From: Bacillota bacterium
GTDB lineage: Bacteria; Bacillota; Clostridia; Lachnospirales; Lachnospiraceae
Assembly: GCA_023663285.1 (NCBI GenBank)
Contig: JAMPHT010000004.1
Location: 1-64,000, forward strand
Direction of reading: 5' to 3'
DNA: 64,000 nucleotides
Part shown: positions 57,593 to 64,000 of the stretch, piece by piece
Numbering within the stretch: the first letter of the stretch is position 1
Layout: every line of letters begins with the position of its first letter
Program-made: the position numbers and the translations under genes
Notes under the pieces: generated by a model
Told to the model about the DNA's origin: nothing
The model's database searches: none
Seen by the model: the letters and a program-made list of their open reading frames with translations, nothing else

Positions 57593-57617
57593 TCAGATCA
57601 AAAACTCACCATTAATT

Positions 57618-57646
57618 ATTTTCTATCATCTTTTGAGCATTGTCAA
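57618..57646 (-). promoter_or_regulatory. GTPase operon promoter (TTGACA-17-GAAAAT)
   Basis: A consensus TTGACA with a weak -10 at 17 bases on the minus strand. The weak -10 fits a controlled promoter. Confidence 0.45.
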
Positions 57647-57682
57647 CCCCATACATATACAAAAGTTCACCGTCTATTCTTC

Positions 57683-58510
57683 TCACACTTCCAGCTCCGC
57701 AAGAATCAGGCTCAAGGGCACCACCGCCAGCTCCCCCTCTTCGTTTCCGCCTGAAAGGATACCCAGAAAATGCCCCTGTCTGTCAAAAAGGCCCCCGCCG
57801 GACATTCCCGGCAGCCCCTCCGCCTTCACCCACATCATATACTGCCCGTAATCCTCCATGTAGATCCAATGATCCAGAATAACGCCTTCATAGGCTTCCG
57901 CCGCTACTCCTGTCCTGCTCCCCATGACAATGCAGCCCTGTCCCGCCGTAGCCCCGTCAAAGCTCTCCTTATCTATATTGGCGCAGAGGCACTGTTCCAG
58001 GCTTTCCTCCGATATATCTTCCAGCTGCACCCGCACTGCCCCAAAATCGCCGGATGCAAAACACTCAAAATCTCCGGCATACACGCTCCCCCCGTCGGCA
58101 AAGGTCACTATCACAAAGCTTTCCGCCTCTTCCAGCACATGGGCGGCCGTCAGAATGAGCAGCCTATCCTCCTCTGTGCCGCAGATGACCCCGCTGCCTA
58201 ACAGATTCCCTGCCTGGAGCTGCACCATCATGCCTCTCCCGTTTGTCTGGAGCAGATCCGCCAGATTCTCACTGTCTCCATCTTCAAATTCCAGAAGCTC
58301 CATCTGCGGCAAAGCGGCCTTAGGCGGCTCCTCGCCTTCCCATTTCTCCACATCCTCCGAAGCATCCGCTCCCTTAGCGTTCCCTGTTTCCTCCGTATCT
58401 CCCGCATCTACAGCTCCGCCTATATTTTCCGGCGTCTCCCTGTCCCCGCACCCTGCTGAAAACCACAGGAGCGCACACAAAAGGACTGTCGCAAAAAGCC
58501 TCACCTTCAA
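57683..58510 (-). CDS. Trypsin-like serine protease lipoprotein
   Basis: A 275-residue lipoprotein. The signal peptide ends in a lipobox (WFSAGC), an acidic tether follows, then a chymotrypsin fold: TAAHVLEEAESFVIV (His), ASGDFGAVRVQLEDI (Asp) and LPGMSGGGLFDRQG (Ser). The triad is intact and a PDZ domain is absent, as in small HtrA-like proteases. It acts outside the membrane, with the substrate unknown. The start is TTG at 58510, fixed by GGGAGG six bases ahead; no ATG is close. It lies between the rnpB terminator and the GTPase operon. Confidence 0.88.
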   Translation of the reverse strand: MKVRLFATVLLCALLWFSAGCGDRETPENIGGAVDAGDTEETGNAKGADASEDVEKWEGEEPPKAALPQMELLEFEDGDSENLADLLQTNGRGMMVQLQAGNLLGSGVICGTEEDRLLILTAAHVLEEAESFVIVTFADGGSVYAGDFECFASGDFGAVRVQLEDISEESLEQCLCANIDKESFDGATAGQGCIVMGSRTGVAAEAYEGVILDHWIYMEDYGQYMMWVKAEGLPGMSGGGLFDRQGHFLGILSGGNEEGELAVVPLSLILAELEV

Positions 58511-58523
58511 AATGATCCTCCCT

Positions 58524-58575
58524 AAAAAAACTTAGCAACCCCCGAACCGCAGTACACTGTTCGGAGCCTGCTAAA
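58524..58575 (-). terminator. rnpB terminator
   Basis: On the minus strand a TTAGCA...TGCTAA outer stem encloses CTCCGAAC/GTTCGGGG, and T7 follows. It sits directly after the RNase P RNA 3' end. Confidence 0.85.
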
Positions 58576-58589
58576 TCCTTAGTAACGTA

Positions 58590-58954
58590 AGCAAAACGAT
58601 AAGCCGGGTTATGTCGTTGAACGGTCATCTATCTAGCACGGCTGTTGCCAGCCGCGTCAAGCGACCTACCTGAAAGCAGGCCGGGCAAGCCTGTCGCTTT
58701 CTGTTTGGTCTTGCTTCGGATGGGGTTTACATGGCTCCGGCTGTTACCAGCCGGACGGTAGTCTCTTAAACTGCCTTTCCACCCTTACCAAGGCGTCGGT
58801 AAACCGAAACCTGGCGGTATATTTCTGTTGCACTGGCCTTGGAGTCGCCTCCACCGGACGTTATCCGGCATCCTGCCCTGTGAAGCCCGGACTTTCCTCA
58901 CCTGCCGGCCGCCCTGGAGGGCAGCCGCAGCCGCGACCGTCTGTTTTACTTATG
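58590..58954 (-). ncRNA. rnpB: RNase P RNA, type A
   Basis: The RNA subunit of RNase P, which matures the 5' ends of tRNAs. Conserved blocks on the minus strand include GAGGAAAGTCCGGGCTTC near the 5' end (about 58881-58899), the central GGGTGGAAAGGCAG, AGACCAAACAGAAAGCGACA, and AACCCGGCTTATCG near the 3' end (58598-58610). These pair as the P4 and P1-P3 regions of type A RNAs. Its perfectly spaced promoter and strong terminator fix the extent to within a few bases. It sits just after the nucleoside kinase stop and is independently transcribed. Confidence 0.96.
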
Positions 58955-58960
58955 AACCGT

Positions 58961-58989
58961 ATTATATCCCGTATATCGTAAAAAGTCAA
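58961..58989 (-). promoter_or_regulatory. rnpB promoter (TTGACT-17-TATAAT)
   Basis: TTGACT, a 17-base spacer and a perfect TATAAT on the minus strand, as expected for an abundant RNA; transcription would begin near 58954. Confidence 0.85.
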
Positions 58990-58997
58990 CACCGCCG

Positions 58998-60659
58998 CTA
59001 TACGTTAAAGCAGCTCCCTCCCACAAACTCCCTGCAGATGGAGTTATTAGGCAGGCTTTCGCTGGGCACGCATAAGAAATAATCCAGAAACTTCAACAGC
59101 CGCTTTGCCTCATAGTACTCCGGCGCCTCCTTGGGAATCTGGAACAGCAGCGGCTCCGCAAAGGTTTTCAGCACCGCAAGCTCAAAGATCTGCGCCGAGT
59201 TGAACATGGCGTCCGCCTCCTCCTGGAAAGGGAAAATATTTTCCTCCTCCCCCCGTCTCACGGAAGGCCACATCCGAATGGTCCGTTGAGCGCTGGAGCC
59301 CCTGGTCCTTGCATCCCGCACCATCCTGCGCAGAAGCCGCCCGTCCGTGGTGGGTATCCTGTTGTGATTATCCACATTGAGAGCGGTCAGCGCGCTGATA
59401 TATATCTTATACTTGCTCTCCTCCGGAAGAGCATAGGACATCTGCGCATTCAGCCCATGGATCCCCTCTATCACCAGAATGTCGTCCGCTCCCAGCTGCT
59501 TGTAATTGCCCCGATACTCCCGCTGCCCGGTCTTGAAATTAAAGGAAGGCAGTTCCACCCGCTCCCCCGAAAGCAGCTTCACCATATCCTCGTTGAACTG
59601 CTTTACGTCGATGGCTCCCAGACACTCAAAATTGTAATCTCCGTTCTCATCTCTGGGGGTCTGCTCCCGGTTCACAAAATAATCGTCCAGGGCAATGGGA
59701 TGAGGCGTCTTTCCCATGGTGCGAAGCTGAATGGAAAGCCTGTGGGAAAAGCTGGTCTTTCCGGAAGAGGAAGGGCCTGCGATCATGACAAACTTTACAT
59801 TTCCCCGGTTCAAAATATCCTTGGCGATCTCCCCTATCTTTCTCTCCTGCTCCGCCTCCTGTATCAATATCAGATCGCTCATGGAGCCGCTGCATATCTG
59901 GTCGTTCAGATCCCCAACCGTCTCGATAGCCGCCTTTCTCCCCCAATCCTGAGAGCTCTCCATTGTCTCAAACAGCTTTCTCCGCTCATCGAAGGGTTCC
60001 ACCATGGTGGGGTTCTTTCTCGTGGGAAGCAGGAGCATGAAACCATCCTCATAAGGCATCACGTCAAACCATTTCACATAGCCTGCGTGGGGCAGCATAT
60101 ATCCGTAATAGTAATCATAGTATCCGTCGATCTCATAGATGTTCACCTGAGAGCTCATCCGGTAATGGAACAGCTTTTCCTTGTCCTTCATTCCCTTATT
60201 TCGGAACAATTCCATAGCCTCCTCCAGAGGATAGGAGCGCTTCATAAAAGGGGTCTTTTTCTCCGCCAGCTCTCTCATACGCGCCTTTATCTTCTCTGCG
60301 CTTTCCGCCGTCACCGGGATCTTCCCCAGCACATTCACATAAAGACCGTGTCCGATGGTAAATTCCACGCAGCTCTCCTGGGCCGCCTCCGCCCCGAACA
60401 CATCGCATATTCCCTTCAAAAACAGCATGGTGGCCGTTCTCACATAGGTCTTGTGTCCCACGCCATCCCGCAGGGTAAAAAAGCTCAACGAACAGCTCTT
60501 CGTCACCTTTTTAAACAATTCCCGGATCTTCCCGTCTGCGGACACCAGCGCAATGGTTCCGTCATGATCCTTCTGATATTCCGCCGCAATGGTCTCATAA
60601 GTAGTTCCCTGGGCAAATTCCCTTTTTTCTCCGTTTACCGTCACTGTAACAACCGACAT
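58998..60659 (-). CDS. TGS-domain nucleoside kinase (uridine kinase-like)
   Basis: A 553-residue fusion of regulatory domains and a phosphoribulokinase/uridine-kinase core. A TGS-type beta-grasp domain (VTVTVNGEKREFAQGTTYETIAAEY) and a ThrRS-like second domain with HxxxH-like segments come first. Then the kinase: FVMIAGPSSSGKTSFSHRLS (P-loop), HPIALDDYFVNREQTP, LVIEGIHGLN and NRIPTTDGRLLRRMVRDARTRG. It probably phosphorylates uridine or cytidine in salvage. The start is MSVVTVTVNG at 60659 with AAAGG; the longer frame overlaps trmK. It is the fourth gene of the dnaG-rpoD-trmK operon. Confidence 0.9.
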   Translation of the reverse strand: MSVVTVTVNGEKREFAQGTTYETIAAEYQKDHDGTIALVSADGKIRELFKKVTKSCSLSFFTLRDGVGHKTYVRTATMLFLKGICDVFGAEAAQESCVEFTIGHGLYVNVLGKIPVTAESAEKIKARMRELAEKKTPFMKRSYPLEEAMELFRNKGMKDKEKLFHYRMSSQVNIYEIDGYYDYYYGYMLPHAGYVKWFDVMPYEDGFMLLLPTRKNPTMVEPFDERRKLFETMESSQDWGRKAAIETVGDLNDQICSGSMSDLILIQEAEQERKIGEIAKDILNRGNVKFVMIAGPSSSGKTSFSHRLSIQLRTMGKTPHPIALDDYFVNREQTPRDENGDYNFECLGAIDVKQFNEDMVKLLSGERVELPSFNFKTGQREYRGNYKQLGADDILVIEGIHGLNAQMSYALPEESKYKIYISALTALNVDNHNRIPTTDGRLLRRMVRDARTRGSSAQRTIRMWPSVRRGEEENIFPFQEEADAMFNSAQIFELAVLKTFAEPLLFQIPKEAPEYYEAKRLLKFLDYFLCVPSESLPNNSICREFVGGSCFNV

Positions 60660-60696
60660 ACCGCACCTTTCCTTTCCCTCACCGCTTTTGTTCTTC

Positions 60697-61536
60697 TTAT
60701 CTCTCAAACCAGCCCTCGGCTATCTCTATTTCCACAAGCTCCCGTCTTACCTCCGAAAGCCTTTCCGCAGCCCGCTCCGTGTGCTCTGCCTCCAGCCTCT
60801 GCAAAAGCTTTTCCGCCGTTTCCCGCCTGTACTGCAGATACTGCCCCAGCACAGGATGCCTGCCTTTTAAGAGCAGCTCCCCGTACTCGTCGTATATATC
60901 CTGCAGATCCGCCTGCTGCCTGAGATTCGAAACCTGTCCTGCATCTTTGCCCGGACCCTCTGACTGCACATCCGTTCCATGCTGTCCGGTAATCCCGGCG
61001 CACGCTTCCGCACATACGCCCTTCTCCGGTATATTCTCCGTTTCTCCGATATATACCGCCTTCATGGCAAAATAGTACTTGCCCTCCTCATACACCCCGT
61101 CCTCCGCCTGGATCCGAAATCCTTCCCGGCGCAAAAAGCAGCGAAACTGCGGGATCTCCGACTGGGGCTGCAGGATCAACTCCTGTATGCTTCGAGCTTT
61201 CTCAATGTCATTTCCCAGGATTCTTTCCATCAACCTGCCGCCCATTCCGGCGCAGATAAGGGTCCTGGCCTCTCCGGTTTTCAGCTTCTTAAGGCCGTCA
61301 GACAGTCTGGTCTCTATATATGTATTCAATCCGCTGCTTTCGATATGCTCCCTGGCCGCCCCAAGAGGGCCTTCCCGCACATCCATGGCCAGCGCATGGG
61401 GGCTGATCTTATTCTGCACCAGATAGACAGACAGAAATCCATGGTCACAGCCCACATCCGCCACGGTGTTTCCCCGTGTCACCATGTCCGCCAGCATCTG
61501 CAGCCGTTTTGACAAAACCACCTGCCCGTTTCGCAT
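60697..61536 (-). CDS. trmK: tRNA (adenine(22)-N1)-methyltransferase
   Basis: TrmK methylates A22 of tRNA with S-adenosylmethionine. The 279-residue protein has the Rossmann motif VADVGCDHGFLSVYLVQ, DVREGPLGAAREHI, LICAGMGGRLMERIL and ELILQPQSEIPQFRCFL. The C-terminal helical region (LLLKGRHPVLGQYLQYRRE) is normal for the family, preceded by an insert of low complexity at about 185-215. The ATG at 61536 overlaps the rpoD stop as TGATG. It is conserved next to rpoD in Firmicutes, as here. Confidence 0.93.
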   Translation of the reverse strand: MRNGQVVLSKRLQMLADMVTRGNTVADVGCDHGFLSVYLVQNKISPHALAMDVREGPLGAAREHIESSGLNTYIETRLSDGLKKLKTGEARTLICAGMGGRLMERILGNDIEKARSIQELILQPQSEIPQFRCFLRREGFRIQAEDGVYEEGKYYFAMKAVYIGETENIPEKGVCAEACAGITGQHGTDVQSEGPGKDAGQVSNLRQQADLQDIYDEYGELLLKGRHPVLGQYLQYRRETAEKLLQRLEAEHTERAAERLSEVRRELVEIEIAEGWFER

Positions 61537-62648
61537 CAATCCAGATAATCCTTCAGCTTCCTGCTGCGGCTGGGATGGCGCAGCTTTCTCAAGGCTTTCG
61601 CCTCGATCTGGCGGATGCGCTCACGGGTGACATTAAACTCTTTTCCCACCTCTTCCAGTGTGCGGGCCCGGCCGTCGTCCAGCCCGAATCTGAGACGAAG
61701 TACCTTCTGCTCACGCTCCGTCAGGGTCCCCAGCACCTCCACCAGCTGTTCCTTCAGCAGGGTAAAGGCCGCGGCGTCCGCCGGCACAGGCACATTGTCG
61801 TCCTGAATGAAATCGCCCAGATGACTGTCCTCCTCCTCACCGATAGGGGTCTCCAGAGATACCGGCTCCTGACTGATCTTTAAGATCTCACGCACCCGTT
61901 CCACAGGCATATTCATCTCCTCCGAGATCTCCTCCGGAGTCGGTTCCCTGCCCAGCTCCTGCAGCAGCTGGCGGCTCACCCGGATCAGCTTGTTGATAGT
62001 CTCCACCATATGCACGGGGATTCGGATAGTCCTTGCCTGATCCGCTATGGCCCTGGTGATGGCCTGGCGTATCCACCAGGTAGCATAGGTAGAAAACTTA
62101 TAGCCCTTACGATAGTCAAACTTCTCCACAGCCTTGATCAGTCCCAGGTTGCCCTCCTGGATCAGATCCAGAAACAACATACCCCGCCCCACATAGCGCT
62201 TCGCTATGCTGACCACAAGACGCAGATTTGCCTCCGCCAGCCGCTTCTTTGCCTCCTGGTCGCCCAGCTCCATCTTTTTCGCCAGCTCTATCTCTTCCTC
62301 GGCGGAAAGCAGGGGAACCTTGCCGATTTCCTTCAAATACATACGGACAGGGTCTTCAATACTGATGCCGTCCGGCACGGAAAGGTCGATATTCTCCACA
62401 TCCACCTCGTCATCGTCCGTCAGGATGATCTCCTCATCATCCACGTCATCATTCTCTGTAATGCGGAGCAAATCCACATTATTCTGCTCAAGCACCTCCA
62501 GGATTTTTTCGAACTGTTCCTCTTCCAAAGACATATCCGCGAAAAAATCATTGATTTCCTGGTATTCCAACACGTTTTTCTTTTTCTTTGCAACCGCTAA
62601 GAGTTCTCTGACCTTCTCGTCAAACCTTGCCTGTGTACTTTCATCCAT
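61536..62648 (-). CDS. rpoD: Primary RNA polymerase sigma factor RpoD (SigA)
   Basis: The housekeeping sigma factor, 370 residues. Region 1.1 is short and acidic ([21 protein letters not shown]). Region 1.2 reads [21 protein letters not shown]. Region 2 has [25 protein letters not shown] and [25 protein letters not shown] (-10 recognition). Region 3 follows, and region 4 ends in [37 protein letters not shown] (-35 recognition helix). Its recognition regions fit the TTGACA/TATAAT promoters listed here. It follows dnaG by 59 bases and is coupled to trmK. Confidence 0.98.
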   Translation of the reverse strand: MDESTQARFDEKVRELLAVAKKKKNVLEYQEINDFFADMSLEEEQFEKILEVLEQNNVDLLRITENDDVDDEEIILTDDDEVDVENIDLSVPDGISIEDPVRMYLKEIGKVPLLSAEEEIELAKKMELGDQEAKKRLAEANLRLVVSIAKRYVGRGMLFLDLIQEGNLGLIKAVEKFDYRKGYKFSTYATWWIRQAITRAIADQARTIRIPVHMVETINKLIRVSRQLLQELGREPTPEEISEEMNMPVERVREILKISQEPVSLETPIGEEEDSHLGDFIQDDNVPVPADAAAFTLLKEQLVEVLGTLTEREQKVLRLRFGLDDGRARTLEEVGKEFNVTRERIRQIEAKALRKLRHPSRSRKLKDYLD

Positions 62649-62706
62649 CGTAATGATTCCATCCTTCCTGTGGGAGTCTTAGCCCCGTTATTCTATAATC
62701 ATTGCC

Positions 62707-64000
62707 TTAATCCAGCGAAATATGCGCTTTTGCCAGTTCCTCCAGGGCTTTCTTGCCCGCGATCACCTGATTCAGCGCATTTACATCACTGCCCAATCTT
62801 GCGGAAAAATATTCATAACTGTTCTTTTTTACGGAGAAAAGAATATCGTGGAATGCTTTTTCTCTTTCCGGCTTTGTCCCCAGCTGGGGAAGATTGGTGT
62901 TGAAAAGCTCAGCTGCCTGCCGCTGCTCTTCCTCGTCCTCAAAGGTGCTGATAATGCCGGCAGGATTGAAGCTTCCCGCATCCATATCCGCAAACAGCCG
63001 CTCAGCCACTTTCCTGTACAGTTCCTCGGTAAAGTCCTCCGCCGATATATATTTCCGGATCTTCTCATAGGCGGAGGGCTCGTCCGCGATCCAGGTCAGC
63101 AGCAGCCGCTGGGCACGCCTTGCGCTCTCTTCAGGCTTATTCTTCTGCTGCGCCCCGGTCCTGGGGTGCTCTATCGGCTTTGCCAGCCCTGTCCGGGCCG
63201 CATAAGAGACCACCAGCTTCCGCAGATTCTCCACGCCGATAAAATACTTTTCCGCCACTGCCTGCAGATAATTGTCCCGCTCCACGTCCTCCGTAAACTC
63301 GCACAGCTTCCTTGCGATCTCCCGATGAAACCTGGTCTTGGACTCCGGATCGCTCATATCATGCTGCTCCTCCAGCATCCTGATCTCAAAGAAAAAGCTG
63401 TTCTCCGCCTGATCGATGCGCTCCTGAAACGCCTCTTTCCCCAGCGCCTTCATAAATTCATCCGGGTCCTTGTAGGGCCGCATATCAATGACTCTGGCGG
63501 TCAATCCCGCGTCCCGCAAAAGCCCGACGCCCCGCAGGGCCGCTTTCACACCCGCTCCGTCACTGTCGTAAGCCAGCAGGACGGTATCCGTATACCGCCG
63601 CAGCAGGTTCGCCTGTTCCGGCGTAAATGCGGTTCCCAGAGAGGCCACCGCCTGGGTAAAACCCGCCTGGTGCATGGATATGACGTCCATATACCCCTCG
63701 CAGATAATGATATTGCCGCTGCGGGCGGTCCTGGCAAAATTTAATCCGTACAGATTCCTCCGTTTGTCAAACACCGGGGTCTCCGGGGAATTCAGATATT
63801 TTGGCTCCCCATCCCCCATGACCCGGCCGCCGAAGCCGATCACCCTGCCGTTTACGTCCTGAATGGGATACATGACCCTGTTCCAGAACTGGCTTGTAAG
63901 CCCATGCCGCTCGGAGAAGCTTGCAAGCCCGGCTTCCTTGATCAAATCATCCTCAAACCCTTTACTTCGGAGATACTTTACCAGCTCATCCCCGTTTTTC
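62707..64000 (-). CDS. dnaG: DNA primase, 5' part beyond the window
   Basis: DnaG makes RNA primers for replication. The window holds the C-terminal 430 residues, open to its right edge, so the zinc-binding N-terminus lies outside. Present are the end of the N-terminal core (ERHGLTSQFWNRVMYPIQDVNGRVIGFGGRVMG), the Toprim domain (IIICEGYMDVISMHQAGF, LLAYDSDGAGVKAAL, DPDEFMK) and the C-terminal helicase-interaction domain. A TTG at 63945 could pose as a start, but codons upstream are coding and continue to the edge. It heads the rpoD-trmK operon. Confidence 0.96.
   Translation of the reverse strand, partial: KNGDELVKYLRSKGFEDDLIKEAGLASFSERHGLTSQFWNRVMYPIQDVNGRVIGFGGRVMGDGEPKYLNSPETPVFDKRRNLYGLNFARTARSGNIIICEGYMDVISMHQAGFTQAVASLGTAFTPEQANLLRRYTDTVLLAYDSDGAGVKAALRGVGLLRDAGLTARVIDMRPYKDPDEFMKALGKEAFQERIDQAENSFFFEIRMLEEQHDMSDPESKTRFHREIARKLCEFTEDVERDNYLQAVAEKYFIGVENLRKLVVSYAARTGLAKPIEHPRTGAQQKNKPEESARRAQRLLLTWIADEPSAYEKIRKYISAEDFTEELYRKVAERLFADMDAGSFNPAGIISTFEDEEEQRQAAELFNTNLPQLGTKPEREKAFHDILFSVKKNSYEYFSARLGSDVNALNQVIAGKKALEELAKAHISLD

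Noticed and set aside
59286..60923. Plus-strand frame of 545 codons opposite the nucleoside kinase
   Set aside because: Opposite to a gene with clear P-loop and TGS motifs; no ribosome site or family.
62707..63945. DnaG starting at the TTG at 63945
   Set aside because: Codons upstream are in frame and coding to the window edge, so the gene is cut off by the window and is not short.

Overview
The window is chromosomal DNA of a gut-type Clostridia, most likely a Lachnospiraceae member. The evidence is the moderately high GC with strong AGGAGG-type ribosome sites, the dnaG-rpoD-trmK order, pyrBI with a separate regulatory chain, pyruvate phosphate dikinase, CmpB-family membrane proteins, an Lpl/Ytc-type sugar importer without its own ATPase, and a type A RNase P RNA. 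No rRNA, tRNA, CRISPR array, prophage or complete insertion sequence was found. The genus is an inference.

Layout. 1-8.8 kb: a 57-residue unknown protein, ppdK, a membrane glycerophosphodiesterase, a sugar-type MFS carrier, and a + strand run of an ABC-F ATPase, a YcxB-like protein and a PHP phosphoesterase. 8.8-9.4 kb: a hicAB toxin-antitoxin pair with its own promoter. 9.5-24.9 kb: a large minus-strand carbohydrate locus. It has a two-permease plus lipoprotein importer, then GH105, an SGNH esterase with SLH-like repeats, GH112, GH120, a cupin, GH43 and GH51. All the enzymes lack signal peptides, so imported oligosaccharides are taken apart in the cytosol. The set fits rhamnogalacturonan-I fragments with arabinan or galactan side chains, with GH112 plausibly acting on Gal-Rha. 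An AraC regulator (divergent) and a second, propeller-bearing binding lipoprotein follow to 28.5 kb.

28.7-36.6 kb: a small acidic protein with its own promoter, and a likely operon pheA - DUF815 ATPase - ppx - ppk - maf::HAD fusion (polyphosphate and nucleotide housekeeping). 36.7-41.2 kb: a DUF5050 membrane protein, a GT8 glycosyltransferase, an orphan SmtB-like metal sensor, and an ApbE / NusG-II / Gx-type membrane set of extracytosolic flavin type. 41.2-45.2 kb: folate operon folC-folE-HD-folP-folBK. 45.3-50.3 kb: a CmpB-like protein whose tail is encoded by a repeat, a PH-domain protein, a nitroreductase, pyrBI, a DUF362 protein and a PD-(D/E)XK transposase-type nuclease. 50.5-53.5 kb: a two-component system.

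53.6-57.6 kb: an operon of two COG0523 (CobW) GTPases, one with about 50 histidines in a linker, plus a YlmH-like protein and a CmpB-like membrane protein. 57.7-64 kb: a lipoprotein serine protease, rnpB, and the dnaG (cut by the window end) - rpoD - trmK - TGS-nucleoside kinase operon.

Most genes are on the minus strand. Many neighbours overlap as TGATG, TAATG or ATGA, which indicates translational coupling. The less ordinary features are the rhamnogalacturonan locus, the Maf-HAD fusion, the His-rich GTPase operon, several palindromic dispersed repeats, and in-frame minisatellite-like tandem repeats in coding or possibly coding DNA.
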